A stretch of DNA of 64,000 nt from Candidatus Zhuqueibacterota bacterium (GCA_029262005.1 JAJDAG010000098.1:1-64000), one strand, 5' to 3'; shown: positions 49,731 to 59,576, counted from the stretch's first letter. Made by a program: numbers and translations. The notes: generated by a model from the letters alone, not told the origin.

Positions 49731-50408
49731 ATGTCTCTGCTAAGAGAATTACAACAGATTACGGAGCGAACCTACCGGCAGTACAGCGGCATTAATCTCG
49801 AGCACTTCGTTATCGGCAATCAACGGTTTGCAGACTTGAGTCGACAATGCAGGCGGGATGTTTTTGAGTTGCCGGATGTGGCACGCGTATTTTTTCGTTG
49901 TTCGGGCGATTTTCTATACCTGGCCATATATTTCTCCGAAACGCTCATATCTCAGCTTGAGCTCAATGACCCCAGGAGAAGCTTGAACGAGCGCAACATC
50001 ATTCCGTTTTTGGTTTTTATTGAAGAAATTAATCACGGTGTGCATGGCGCCATCAAATTCTTGCGGGGTGAAAGAGGAATCGAAAAAGAGGAATTTGCTC
50101 GCGACCTTGAATTGATGTCCAAAATTGATACCTACCAGACAGTCAAATTCTTTCTGGCCTATTTCAATCCCTCCAACCGGCTTGAAAAGTTTGACAGGCT
50201 GTGGATTAAGCACCACCTGTTCGAGCGTGCTCGGTTGGATTATGTTTCCCAGGCTTTGAACCGGCGGTACAGTGAAGCGAACCACCTTGGAGAAAAATAC
50301 ACCCGGTTTTTGGATGGTTTAAAACCGCAGGACCGGCTGCAGGAAATGCGACAGTTTCAGCAGTTGCGTTATTTGGCCAAAGCAGCTTACATTCGGATGT
50401 TGCCCTAA
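49731..50408 (+). CDS. Hypothetical protein, 225 aa (second of an unknown pair)
   Basis: A helical, charged cytoplasmic protein of unknown family. The segment FLVFIEEINHGVHGAIKF has the EExxH pattern of ferritin-like or other metal-binding helices, but a second Glu-xx-His could not be placed with certainty (KHHLFERARLDYV is the best candidate), so a metal site is a guess. It starts right after the preceding unknown gene (three bases between), so the two proteins probably work together. Confidence 0.7.
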   Translation: MSLLRELQQITERTYRQYSGINLEHFVIGNQRFADLSRQCRRDVFELPDVARVFFRCSGDFLYLAIYFSETLISQLELNDPRRSLNERNIIPFLVFIEEINHGVHGAIKFLRGERGIEKEEFARDLELMSKIDTYQTVKFFLAYFNPSNRLEKFDRLWIKHHLFERARLDYVSQALNRRYSEANHLGEKYTRFLDGLKPQDRLQEMRQFQQLRYLAKAAYIRMLP

Positions 50409-50447
50409 GTAAGATGATTTGATTCAGGCATTACAAACGATGAATTC

Positions 50448-50891
50448 CTACCTCTTCAACTGTAGATTTACCCGAATATTGTTGGTTACTACGGCGCTGT
50501 AGAAAAGATCTAAAATGACTAGTGTAATGGTTGCTGCGCGCTTGTCGTGTTTTCTCGCTTGCCTAAGGGCAGCCAACACGCCCAGGGTAAGGCCGGTTTT
50601 CGCAACGATTGCCACGGGCTTGTTATTTATGAAGAGGCGGGCGATTGGATTTATTTCTCTGGCGCCACGATCGAGCCCTTGAAATGTGGTCACAAGGTCG
50701 GCGGCATTGAGCAAAATGTAATTTAGTTCGAGGCCGCGATAAAACCAATCCGTTTTCGGTTGTTTTTTTAATTGAGCGACTTTTTTATGTTGCGGTTTTT
50801 TGGGTGCTGCGATCGCAAGATTCGGCATCACTAGGATTAAAATGAGGGAGGTGTTACAAATCCATTTGTTCAAGCAGGACAACCTTGCCAT
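50448..50891 (-). CDS. Exported or membrane protein, DUF5658-like, 147 aa
   Basis: The start is taken as ATG 50891 (GAGAGAG 9 bases upstream) rather than the TTG eight codons earlier. A signal-like helix (residues 8-29, ending AIAAP) is followed by a Lys/Gln-rich linker, then a small domain with LNAADLVTTFQGLDRGAREINPIA and two further hydrophobic helices, a pattern seen in small DUF5658-type membrane proteins. Function unknown. It is a single gene transcribed toward the gene pair at 48978-50408. Confidence 0.7.
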   Translation of the reverse strand: MARLSCLNKWICNTSLILILVMPNLAIAAPKKPQHKKVAQLKKQPKTDWFYRGLELNYILLNAADLVTTFQGLDRGAREINPIARLFINNKPVAIVAKTGLTLGVLAALRQARKHDKRAATITLVILDLFYSAVVTNNIRVNLQLKR

Positions 50892-51109
50892 AGTATGCTC
50901 TCTCAATAAGTTCAATTACTGTAATTCTTATCGGAACACTTGCAGGAACTGTTAAGGATTTGCCAAACGTTTTCATGGTTCCTGCTCAATGAAGTTGACA
51001 AGTAAGCGAGGAAGGCGAGTAGTTGGGGGCGCTGTATTGCTGCTTGCAATTTATTGGTGAAATGGTTAGTTTTGCGGGTTCATACAAACCCACAACGCCA
51101 GGTAAGTCG

Positions 51110-52732
51110 ATGCAATATTGTTTCAAAACCCTCCTGAGGGTGTTGTTTGCACTTTTTCTCTTTGCTGTCACTGATTTTCTGGCCGCACAGGATTCCCCTA
51201 AACATATTGAAAGCGCACCCGCCCGATCTGAAGGCGATGGTCCGTTTGGACGGTTGCTTATTCGCGGTGGAACGCTGATCGATGGTACCGGTGCGCCGGC
51301 CATTGGCCCGGTTGATATCATCATCGAAAAGAACCGCATTGTGGATATTCAAAGTGTCGGTTTTCCGGGCGTGACCATCGATGCCGGCCAGCGGCCCGAG
51401 GCCGGGCCGGGCGACAAAGAGTTGGATATTTCAGGTATGTACATTCTACCGGGTTTTGTCGATATGCACGGCCATATTGGCGGCGTGAGTCAAGGCACGC
51501 CATCTGAGTATGTGTTCAAACTCTGGATGGGGCACGGTATTACAACCATTCGCGATCCAGCCTGTGGCAATGGTCTTGACTGGGTTCTGCAACACAAAAA
51601 GAAAAGCGCTGGAAATGAAATTACCGCGCCCCGCATCCTGGCTTATCCTTATTTTGGCCAGGGGCACGATGGCCCAATCTCAACAACTGAGCAAGCACGA
51701 AAGTGGGTGGCGAAAATCGCCAGACAAGGTGCTGACGGCCTTAAAATATTTTCAATTCGCCCGGATGTTATGGCCGCAACCCTGGATGAAGCGCGAAAGC
51801 AAGGGTTGCGCTCGGCGTCGCATCATCCGCAGATGAGTGTTGCCCGGCAAAATGCCTTACAATCGGCACAACTGGGTTTAACTACTTTGGAGCATTGGTA
51901 CGGGCTGCCGGAGGCACTTTTTGCGGACCGAACCGTGCAGGATTTTCCAGCTGACTTTAATTATAACAACGAGCAACACCGTTTCGCGCAGGCGGGTCGA
52001 TTGTGGCAGCAGGCCGCGCCGCCGTTCAGCGAACACTGGAACAATGTGATGGCTGCGCTACTGGAACTCGATTTTACATTAGATCCGACTTTGACAATTT
52101 ATGAGGCCAGCCGCGATCTTATGCGTGTGCGCCGGGCAGAATGGCATGAGGAATATACCCTGCCGGCGCTTTGGGATTTTTTTAAACCAAGCCGTAAGGC
52201 CCACGGTTCATACTGGTTTTTCTGGTCTACAGAAGACGAAGTGGCGTGGAAAAACAACTATCGCCTCTGGATGACTTTTTTGAATGAATACAAAAACAGA
52301 GGCGGGCGCGTAACCTGTGGCTCGGATGCCGGTTACATTTATAAAATTTATGGCTTTGCTTACATTCGTGAACTGGAGTTGTTGCGCGAAGCGGGTTTCC
52401 ATCCTCTTGAAGTCATTCGTTCGGCAACACTTTATGGGGCAGAGGCTCTGGGTCTTGAGAAGCTAATTGGCAGCGTTGAGGTGGGCAAGTTGGCTGATTT
52501 GGTTGTGGTTGAGGAAAACCCGTTGCAGAATTTGAAAGTACTCTACGGCACCGGCGCCATTAAGGTTGATGAAAATAACGCGGCGGTTCGGGTTGGCGGT
52601 GTAAAATACACAATTAAAGACGGCATCATTTTCGATGCAAAAGCGCTGCTCAAGGACGTTCGCGAACTGGTTTCTGCGGCAAAAAAACGATCGGGCAAAG
52701 AAATTGTTCAACCCGGGTTGAAAGGGAATTAA
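51110..52732 (+). CDS. Exported amidohydrolase, 540 aa
   Basis: The start ATG 51110 (AGGTAAG upstream) gives a signal peptide ending FLAAQ. The amidohydrolase barrel has LPGFVDMHGHIGG (first His-x-His), SASHHPQ and TLEHWYG with further metal His, and CGSDAGY with the metal Asp; the small beta domain is made of the chain ends (GGTLIDGTGAP and GKLADLVVVEENP). Similar secreted enzymes act as metal-dependent peptidases, imidazolonepropionase-like or prolidase-like. The substrate is unknown. A second exported amidohydrolase lies at 59577. Confidence 0.87.
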   Translation: MQYCFKTLLRVLFALFLFAVTDFLAAQDSPKHIESAPARSEGDGPFGRLLIRGGTLIDGTGAPAIGPVDIIIEKNRIVDIQSVGFPGVTIDAGQRPEAGPGDKELDISGMYILPGFVDMHGHIGGVSQGTPSEYVFKLWMGHGITTIRDPACGNGLDWVLQHKKKSAGNEITAPRILAYPYFGQGHDGPISTTEQARKWVAKIARQGADGLKIFSIRPDVMAATLDEARKQGLRSASHHPQMSVARQNALQSAQLGLTTLEHWYGLPEALFADRTVQDFPADFNYNNEQHRFAQAGRLWQQAAPPFSEHWNNVMAALLELDFTLDPTLTIYEASRDLMRVRRAEWHEEYTLPALWDFFKPSRKAHGSYWFFWSTEDEVAWKNNYRLWMTFLNEYKNRGGRVTCGSDAGYIYKIYGFAYIRELELLREAGFHPLEVIRSATLYGAEALGLEKLIGSVEVGKLADLVVVEENPLQNLKVLYGTGAIKVDENNAAVRVGGVKYTIKDGIIFDAKALLKDVRELVSAAKKRSGKEIVQPGLKGN

Positions 52733-52779
52733 TTTTTGTTAAGGATAGCGTTGGTTTAATCGCACAAAAGGAGGCTCTT

Positions 52780-53550
52780 ATGTCTGGAAAAGGTTGTTTG
52801 ATTGGAGTCGTAGTGGTTGGAATTGTCGCAGCCGTGAGTGTCAATTATATGTATAAGGCTGGAAAAGGGGCGCTCGAAGATATTGCTTCAGGTATTGGCG
52901 TGTCACCAGATCTGGTTGAGGAGGCTCAGGATCTAAATAGGAAATATGCGTTTTCTAAACCAAATGACGATGGCATTTCAGAAGACCAAATCAAAAAATT
53001 TATTGCAATCAAGCAGGACTTTGCTGGAAAATTTAACCGGCATCGGTCTGAGCTGGAGGCGTTGGGTGAGCGAGCAGATGGCGAAACCGGTTTTGGTGAG
53101 GCGCGTGAAGCATATAAAATATTGGGCGAAATTAGGCGTGATTTTCTAAAGTCTTTGCGCGAGAATGAAATGTCCCCCCGGGAATATGCGTTTTTGACCG
53201 GGCAAATTTATGGTACATATCTCGCTGATGCAGCAAAAAAGAGCTATGAACAAGTGTCATCCGCTCTGCCGACTGCCCGGGAAAACATGAAGCAGCAACT
53301 GGCGGCCCTGCGAGAACGAATTGCTGATCCGGCAACAAGCGCCGAAATGCGTAAGTCGCTGGAACAGGCCATGGAGAGTTTGCAAGGCGCCATGCAAGAC
53401 GTCAGCGCCGGACAACAAGAACTAAAAGAAGAATACAAAAAGTTGCCGGAGAAAAATATTGAGCTGGTAAACAAGTACCGTGCGGAACTCGAAAATTTAA
53501 ACACACTCGGAATTGAATATTGGGGTCTGGCCATGGCTGGACTTGAATAA
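52780..53550 (+). CDS. Hypothetical membrane-anchored coiled-coil protein, 256 aa
   Basis: One N-terminal membrane helix (residues 5-24, CLIGVVVVGIVAAVS) is followed by an all-helical, charged region with probable coiled coil at about residues 165-235 (MKQQLAALRERIADP, SLEQAMESLQGAMQ). A strong Shine-Dalgarno AAGGAGG precedes ATG 52780. No family is recognised. It starts 47 bp after the amidohydrolase gene and could be co-transcribed with it. Confidence 0.72.
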   Translation: MSGKGCLIGVVVVGIVAAVSVNYMYKAGKGALEDIASGIGVSPDLVEEAQDLNRKYAFSKPNDDGISEDQIKKFIAIKQDFAGKFNRHRSELEALGERADGETGFGEAREAYKILGEIRRDFLKSLRENEMSPREYAFLTGQIYGTYLADAAKKSYEQVSSALPTARENMKQQLAALRERIADPATSAEMRKSLEQAMESLQGAMQDVSAGQQELKEEYKKLPEKNIELVNKYRAELENLNTLGIEYWGLAMAGLE

Positions 53551-53664
53551 ACGAAAAACAGCATTCGTGTGGATTGAGAACACAGCCTCGGTTTGTGCGG
53601 CAAGAGCAAAATAGTGAAAATGCTAACGACCCAACCCGCGGTTATATTTTGGAATTGAGAGTAA

Positions 53665-54303
53665 ATGGCAAAAAAACAAAACAAGTACTACGTCGTTTGG
53701 AGGGGACACCAAACAGGCATTTTTAATTCGTGGCCGGAATGTCAAAAGCAAGTGTCCGGATTTCCAGGTGCAAAATACAAGAGTTTTTTGTCAAGACAAG
53801 AGGCTGAAGCAGCTTTTTCGGGAAGCAGTGTCGATTACATTCCCAAGCAGGGGACACAAGGTGAACGCGTCGAAACGGGTCGCTCTTCAGTCGGAAAACC
53901 CATTCTGGCCAGCATCAGTGTGGATGCCGCCTGTGAGGGAAATCCCGGCAGAATGGAGTATCGCGGCGTCGAAACAGACACCGGAAAAATTCTTTTTGAA
54001 AAAGGGCCTTTTGCTGTCGGCACAAATAATATAGGCGAGTTTTTGGCGATTGTTCATGCCGCTGCCATGCTAAAAAAAATGGCTAGTCCAAAACCTATTT
54101 ACAGTGATAGCAGAACAGCGCTGAGTTGGGTTCGTAAGAAACGGGCCAACACCACGCTGAAGAGAACCGCTAGAAATCAAGAACTTTTTGACTTGATAGA
54201 ACAGGCAGAGCGCTGGCTTGCCGACAACGAAATCGCCAACAAAATCCTCAAATGGGAAACCGCAGCCTGGGGCGAAGTCAAAGCGGATTATGGTCGCAAG
54301 TAA
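53665..54303 (+). CDS. rnhA: Ribonuclease HI with N-terminal viroplasmin-like domain, 212 aa
   Basis: Residues 1-55 form the caulimovirus viroplasmin-like hybrid-binding domain (YYVVWRGHQTGIFNSWPEC, YKSFLSRQEAEAAF). The RNase H fold follows with SVDAACEGNPG, the Glu in IGEFLAIVHA, the Asp in YSDSRTALSWV and the final Asp in EVKADYGRK. It cleaves the RNA strand of RNA-DNA hybrids. This two-domain form is the one found in eukaryotic RNase H1 and in Bacteroidota and Firmicutes RnhA relatives. Confidence 0.92.
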   Translation: MAKKQNKYYVVWRGHQTGIFNSWPECQKQVSGFPGAKYKSFLSRQEAEAAFSGSSVDYIPKQGTQGERVETGRSSVGKPILASISVDAACEGNPGRMEYRGVETDTGKILFEKGPFAVGTNNIGEFLAIVHAAAMLKKMASPKPIYSDSRTALSWVRKKRANTTLKRTARNQELFDLIEQAERWLADNEIANKILKWETAAWGEVKADYGRK

Positions 54304-54442
54304 GGCAGGGGACCAGGTTGTTTTCATTGCTCATCGCTATGGGTGAAAAATTGCTACAGCCCGGAATGACTGCACTGAGGGATTTTCGCTCAGACATTAT
54401 TTATGAAAAGCTGTACATTGCTTTGATGAGGAATCTTTTTGA

Positions 54443-54811
54443 ATGAGGCGGATGAATCGTGTCTGTTTTGTTGTGGGTTTGCTGGTTGTAATTTTCATTC
54501 AGGCATGCGGGAGTGGTCCGCCGGCAGACATGACTGATCCCGGTCAGTTGCTGTATTTTGGATATACCAAAAAGGCCGTGAACTGCGCTCGTTGCCACGG
54601 CCCGGAAGGGCAGGGCGGTATGCAAGCCCCTGATATTCGAGCCAGTTTTTCAAAATATGGCGAGGATAGAATCATGGACTTCATTGTGGAAGGAAAGGGT
54701 GACGGCAAAGATGGCATGCCGCCGATGGAGATTGAACTTTCAGAAGCAGAGATGCACGAGATAATAAAGTTTGTGAAAACACTGCAGGTAGATCGCATTC
54801 CCGCATTTTAG
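54443..54811 (+). CDS. Cytochrome c lipoprotein, 122 aa
   Basis: The signal peptide ends FIQACG, a lipobox. A single haem-binding motif CARCH lies near residue 51 and the axial Met in KDGMPPMEIE near residue 92, in a class I cytochrome c domain. It should carry electrons in the periplasm, tethered by lipid. It is monocistronic, with no oxidase gene next to it. Confidence 0.9.
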   Translation: MRRMNRVCFVVGLLVVIFIQACGSGPPADMTDPGQLLYFGYTKKAVNCARCHGPEGQGGMQAPDIRASFSKYGEDRIMDFIVEGKGDGKDGMPPMEIELSEAEMHEIIKFVKTLQVDRIPAF

Positions 54812-54834
54812 TATTTCGGTACTGGCGCAATAAT

Positions 54835-56088
54835 TTATCGCTCAAAACGCCTTAGAACAATACTCGCGTTTGTTCCACCAAAACCAAACGAATTAGATAA
54901 ACAAATATCCACTTTCGACTCTCTGGGTTGGTTGGGAACATAGTCCAGGTCGCATTCCGGGTCCGGCGTGTCATAATTTATTGTGGGCGGAAGAATTTGA
55001 TTTTCAATTGCTTTAATGCAGTAAATTGATTCGATGGCGCCGGTCGCACCCAGAAGGTGGCCGGTCATTGACTTTGTCGAACTTATTGCCAGCCTTTTCG
55101 CGTGCTCGCCAAAAACGTCTTTTACAGCTTTGGTTTCGGTTATGTCATTCAGCGGGGTCGAAGTTCCATGCGCGTTAATGTAGTCAACTTCATCCGGTTC
55201 AATTCCTGAATTTTTCAGTGCCTTATTCATGCAGATACGCGGTCCCCGGCCTTGTGGATCCGGCGCAGTAATATGATAAGCATCCGTACTCATACCAAAG
55301 CCGATCACTTCGGCGTGGATTTCAGCGTTTCGGGCCTGGGCAAACTTAAGGGATTCTAAAATCAGGATGCCGGCTCCTTCGCTCTGAACAAAACCATCAC
55401 GGTTCACGTCGAAAGGCCGACTGGCTTTTTCCGGCTCTTCATTGCGGTAGGAAAGCGCCCTTGCGTTGGAAAATCCAGCAATGGATGCAGGAACAAGGGC
55501 TGCCTCGGAACCACCAACCACCATTGCTGCGGCATCGCCACGCTGGATTGCAAAGTAGCCATCGGCAATGGCATGTAAACCGGTTGTACATGCGGAAACA
55601 ACACCATAGCTTAAACCGCGGAGGCCGTATTTTATGGCTACCTGCCCGGATGCCAAATTGATGATAACCGAGGGAATGAAGAAGGGAGAAATCCGGTTTG
55701 AATCCCCGGCATTGGCTTTAAGTGTGTTCTCTGTAATTGATATGATTCCTCCTTGTCCGGAGCCAATTATCACGCCAATGTCTTCAGTGTTGCTTTCATC
55801 CACCTGCAATTTGGCATGGCGCATCGCCTCAGCGGTCGCTGCCATGGCAAATTGGATAAACCGGTCCATCTTTTTGACTTCTTTTTTTTCAATATAGTCA
55901 GTTGGGTTAAAATTTTTTACCTCACCGGCAATACGTACTGGAAATTCGGACGCGTCAAACGCCGTGATTGGCCCGACACCTGAGCGACAATTCATTAAGC
56001 TATCCCAGTTTTCAGCGACTGTCAAGCCGATGGGAGTGACCATGCCTATTCCTGTAATAACAACACGACGATTGCTTTCAATCATCAA
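54835..56088 (-). CDS. fabF: Beta-ketoacyl-ACP synthase II, 417 aa
   Basis: This condensing enzyme extends acyl-ACP with malonyl-ACP in fatty-acid synthesis. The catalytic Cys is in VSACTTGLHA (near residue 168), the two His in NAHGTSTPLND and STKSMTGHLLGATGA, giving the Cys-His-His triad; the Lys of the latter motif is also present. The protein has the start RRVVITGIGMVTPIG and the C-terminal NSFGFGGTNAS. It is not in a fab operon. Confidence 0.93.
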   Translation of the reverse strand: MMIESNRRVVITGIGMVTPIGLTVAENWDSLMNCRSGVGPITAFDASEFPVRIAGEVKNFNPTDYIEKKEVKKMDRFIQFAMAATAEAMRHAKLQVDESNTEDIGVIIGSGQGGIISITENTLKANAGDSNRISPFFIPSVIINLASGQVAIKYGLRGLSYGVVSACTTGLHAIADGYFAIQRGDAAAMVVGGSEAALVPASIAGFSNARALSYRNEEPEKASRPFDVNRDGFVQSEGAGILILESLKFAQARNAEIHAEVIGFGMSTDAYHITAPDPQGRGPRICMNKALKNSGIEPDEVDYINAHGTSTPLNDITETKAVKDVFGEHAKRLAISSTKSMTGHLLGATGAIESIYCIKAIENQILPPTINYDTPDPECDLDYVPNQPRESKVDICLSNSFGFGGTNASIVLRRFER

Positions 56089-56542
56089 TATTTATCTCTC
56101 TCCTGTTTACTTGGTAAAAACATTCGTGAAGAAGTAACTAATCCATGTTTCATGCCGAACTAACTGTGTCAAATGGGTTGCGCACTTGTAGAAAATCGAT
56201 TGCGTATCCGACACCGGGGAGACTTCTTATCACCCTCTATAGCCTGTTCTTTGTTACATATTAGTTGTGATGAAAAATCTGTGAATAATGCAGGTCTTTT
56301 CACTGCAACCAAAGTTTGAGATTCATTTGTTCAAAACAGAGCCGCAGCTCAGAAGTCTCTTTTCCGTACTTTTTTTGTCCGGGTTCGGATCGAGCTGTTC
56401 TTGCTGCTCGATAAAAATGAAGTTAAGTTAAGTGGACTGGTCTTAAAAGTCAAGTCATAAGGAATCAGGCCGGCATTTTTTCTTGCTTTTGTCACGACAG
56501 AAGGCTATTTTTTTTGTTAGTCACGCCATGCATGGAGGATTT
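56089..56542. other. Divergent intergenic region
   Basis: Holds the presumptive promoters of fabF and the acyl-CoA synthetase gene and a fragment (TGAATAATGCAGG at 56282-56294) of the MITE-like element of 35898-36082. Nothing else was recognised. Confidence 0.4.
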
Positions 56543-58324
56543 ATGACCGTCACCACTTTGAGCCAACTCTTTGAGTTTTGTACGACCAAGTATAATAAAC
56601 GCAATTTGCTGATATACCGCGGAAAGGATGACAAGTTTCATAATATATCGACAAATGAACTGCGTGACCGCGTTAGCTATTTTGCCCTGGGCCTGCGTGA
56701 ACTTGGTGTTAAGGCCGAAACCAAGCTCCTCATTATTTCCGAGAATCGTCCGGAGTGGCACATTGCAGATTTTGCCATGAGCTTGCTTGGGGCAGTAACG
56801 GTGCCGGTCTTTCCCACTCTTATTCCCGGTCAGATTGAGTATATTATAAACAACAGTCAGACGGAGTTTATTCTTGTTTCAAATACTGAACAACGCGAAA
56901 AAATATTTCAGATTCGCGAAAAAATTCCAAACGTAAAACGGGTCGTGGTCATGGATGAGGAGGGCGCCCGCGACGAGGACATCGCTTTTGACCAGGTTAT
57001 AAAAACTGGGCGGGAGAAAGATGCTGTCACTTTTTATGAATCGGCCCTGGAAACGGCTTCTCCGGATTCCCTTGCAACCATTATTTACACATCAGGCACG
57101 ACGGGCGTTCCCAAAGGGGTCATGCTGACACATAAAAATTTTGTATCCAATCTCCTTGATTGCGCTGCAGTCATCAGTCTTTCCACGATTGACCGGAGCC
57201 TGTCTTTTCTTCCTCTCTCACATGCCTTCGAGCGCACGGTTGACTATATTTATTTTTACCGGGGCTTAAGCATTATTTACTCGAGCAGCCTTGAGAATTT
57301 GTCTCGAGATATTAAAGAGTCGGCACCGACGATCATGGCAAATGTTCCGCGGTTTTATCAAAAAATGAAAGCTACAATTGAGGCCCGGGCGGATGAAGCG
57401 GGCGGGCTGAAGAAAGCGCTTTTTTATTGGGCTGTTGCGGTTGGTGGCAAGGTGGCGGAAACTGAGTTGAATGCCCGGCCTGTTGGTGCTTTCTTAAAAG
57501 TGCGTCACTCTCTGGCGAGGCGTTTGGTGCTCAGGAAAATTCAGGCTGCCGTTGGCGGCAACATCCGCTTTTTTATTTCGGGCGGTGCGCCTTTATCGGC
57601 TGAAGTTGCCCGCTTTTTCAGCGCTGCCGGGTTGCGAATTCTGGAGGGATATGGTTTGACCGAAACAGCGCCTGTGCTCTCTATTAATCCATTTGAGAAA
57701 CCGAAGTTTGGAACGGTTGGTAAAGTTCTGCCAAGTGTTGAAATCCGAATTGCCGAGGATGGGGAAATTCTGGCAAAAGGGCCGAATATCATGCAGGGTT
57801 ATTACTTGCTTGAAGAAGAAACCGCCGAGGTTCTTAAGGACGATTGGTTTCACACCGGTGATATTGGTACGGTCGATGTCGATGGCTATCTCACAATCAC
57901 GGATCGAAAAAAGCAGATCATGGTTACTTCGGTGGGAAAAAAGATTGCTCCGCAGGCCATTGAAAAGGCCGTTGAGAACAGCAAATACATTGAACAGATC
58001 GTGCTGGTGGGCGAGCAAAGGCGATTTGTCGCCGCGCTGATTGTGCCGGACTTTGAACAGCTCGGTTTGTTTGCCAGGAAGGCAGGACTCAAAAATGTTT
58101 CTGCGGCAGAGCTGGTCAAAGAAGAATCTGTTGTGGAACTCATTCGCCTGGAAATCGAAAAACAGCAGGCGATTTTTTCCGACTATGAGAGGATTCGTAA
58201 ATTTGAACTGCTTGCCGAGCCATTTACCATAGAAAACGGCAAATTGACGCCGACAATGAAAGTGAAGCGCAAGGTGGTTTTGCAGGAATATGCGGATTTG
58301 ATTGATAGTATTTATGCCGGCTAA
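56543..58324 (+). CDS. fadD: Long-chain acyl-CoA synthetase (AMP-forming), 593 aa
   Basis: The start is ATG 56543, with a GGAGG site 4 bases upstream; 20 further codons of open frame precede it. The AMP-binding motif is YTSGTTGVPKGVMLTHKN, motif II GYGLTETAPVLS, motif III DWFHTGDIGTVDVDGYLTITDRKK, and the C-terminal Lys region TPTMKVKRKVV is present. It activates fatty acids to acyl-CoA, at the cytoplasmic side of the membrane, and fits with the FadL-type porin at 13645 and FabF next door. The gene symbol is by family only. Confidence 0.9.
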   Translation: MTVTTLSQLFEFCTTKYNKRNLLIYRGKDDKFHNISTNELRDRVSYFALGLRELGVKAETKLLIISENRPEWHIADFAMSLLGAVTVPVFPTLIPGQIEYIINNSQTEFILVSNTEQREKIFQIREKIPNVKRVVVMDEEGARDEDIAFDQVIKTGREKDAVTFYESALETASPDSLATIIYTSGTTGVPKGVMLTHKNFVSNLLDCAAVISLSTIDRSLSFLPLSHAFERTVDYIYFYRGLSIIYSSSLENLSRDIKESAPTIMANVPRFYQKMKATIEARADEAGGLKKALFYWAVAVGGKVAETELNARPVGAFLKVRHSLARRLVLRKIQAAVGGNIRFFISGGAPLSAEVARFFSAAGLRILEGYGLTETAPVLSINPFEKPKFGTVGKVLPSVEIRIAEDGEILAKGPNIMQGYYLLEEETAEVLKDDWFHTGDIGTVDVDGYLTITDRKKQIMVTSVGKKIAPQAIEKAVENSKYIEQIVLVGEQRRFVAALIVPDFEQLGLFARKAGLKNVSAAELVKEESVVELIRLEIEKQQAIFSDYERIRKFELLAEPFTIENGKLTPTMKVKRKVVLQEYADLIDSIYAG

Positions 58325-58680
58325 ACCACCTCTCATCCATTGTGGTCATTCGGGCTGATTTTTTGAAGCGCCACGATCTTTCATTGTATGCTTTGTAATA
58401 GCCGGCAATGTGGCCGTTACTTGGTTTTTGCATAATTCTGAAGTACAGCACGGCACAATTGCGCTACAGAAAAGCGCTTTTTTGCTACGACTCCGAAGAA
58501 TGGAGAGTTAATCAGTCTGAATTTTGCTAATAAAGCTGTTCAAAATCGGCAGGGGATTGCTAGTAAATCATGGGTGGTGACTTTTTTGTTGCAAGTCAAT
58601 AAAATTATTGTAATTTTGGAGCAGTCGCAAGGGCTGTAGAAAACATATTTTGCACAACAAACAAAAGGAAAATTAAATCA
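58325..58680. other. Intergenic region with dispersed element copy 3
   Basis: No gene is visible. The dispersed stem-plus-core element is at 58577-58617 on the minus strand, about 65 bp before the ferritin-like gene. Confidence 0.5.
58577..58617 (-). repeat. Dispersed stem-plus-core element, copy 3
   Basis: On the minus strand a 7-bp stem (AAAATTA, loop CAA, TAATTTT) is directly followed by the conserved 24-bp core ATTGACTTGCAAC...GTCAC. The stem differs in sequence from copies 1 and 2 but still pairs. Confidence 0.7.
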
Positions 58681-59106
58681 ATGGAAAAACAAACGCTTAT
58701 TGACCATCTAAATGCAGATCTTTCAGGAGAGTTAGGTGCGATAATTCAATATCTAACTTATGCTGCCAAGGCTACGGGCCCTTATCGGCCTCAACTATCG
58801 CAGTTTTTCCTTGCAGAAGTAACTGACGAACAACTTCATGCGCAGTTTTTAGCCAATAAAATTGTTGCATTAGGAGGAGAACCAACTACCCAGCCACAAC
58901 CAGTTCCCAAGGCAGCTACGAACCAGGAGATGCTTAAAGCTGTTTTGGTCGCGGAACGGCAGGCTACCGTAGATTACACTCAACGTGCGCAAGAGGCTGA
59001 ACAATTCGGTGACAAAGGGTTGGCTGTTCAGCTTGAAGACATGGTTCGAGATGAAAGCGGTCATGCTGAAGAGACAGAACGTATTTTGCGCGATTGGCCC
59101 TTATAA
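58681..59106 (+). CDS. Ferritin-like diiron protein, 141 aa
   Basis: This four-helix protein has metal-binding residues of the ferritin type: Glu in LSGELGAIIQYLTY, Glu and His in EVTDEQLHAQF, Glu in AERQATVDYT and the pair in RDESGHAEE. The size fits bacterioferritin-like or DUF2202-type proteins; no haem Met site is obvious. It may store iron or detoxify peroxide. It is followed by a strong terminator at 59314-59347. Confidence 0.85.
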   Translation: MEKQTLIDHLNADLSGELGAIIQYLTYAAKATGPYRPQLSQFFLAEVTDEQLHAQFLANKIVALGGEPTTQPQPVPKAATNQEMLKAVLVAERQATVDYTQRAQEAEQFGDKGLAVQLEDMVRDESGHAEETERILRDWPL

Positions 59107-59576
59107 TTTGTTTGGAAAAATAAGCGGTGGCGTCTAATTTGCAGGCTGCACCGCTTAGATATTCAGTATAAAAGCAGATACCTTAAATGTGCCTTCGCTC
59201 ATGGTAAGTGACTTTATCGAAGGTGCATCTGCATTTTATTCGTTTGCTAATATCGCTTGCAGCCTCGTCGAATGGCATCTCACGCAGCAAATGCATAATA
59301 CGCTAAACCAAAGGCCCGCGCACTTTCTCAGAACGCGGGCTTTATTTTTTCTCACGGTTTTCTTATTTTTAAGCATTGGTACGAAAAGAGCAGTTTTGTT
59401 TAAAACTGTAGATAATAGATGAGCAATCATGGCCGGCTCCATTAGGAGGTGGATGCTATCTACTTGCCTGCGGATCATCTGCATTTGATAAAAGTAAAAA
59501 GCAGTGGCTTGCGACTTCACTTCCTGGACTCTTGCTTACAAAATGCTTGCACATGAATCTATAAAGGACATAATCA
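59107..59576. other. Intergenic region, terminator only
   Basis: Apart from the terminator at 59314-59347 nothing was recognised in these 470 bp. An open frame at 59189-59422 lacks a good start site. Confidence 0.45.
59314..59347 (+). terminator. Rho-independent terminator
   Basis: GCCCGCG (59314-59320) pairs with CGCGGGC (59334-59340), 13-base loop, followed by TTTATTTTTT. Confidence 0.8.
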
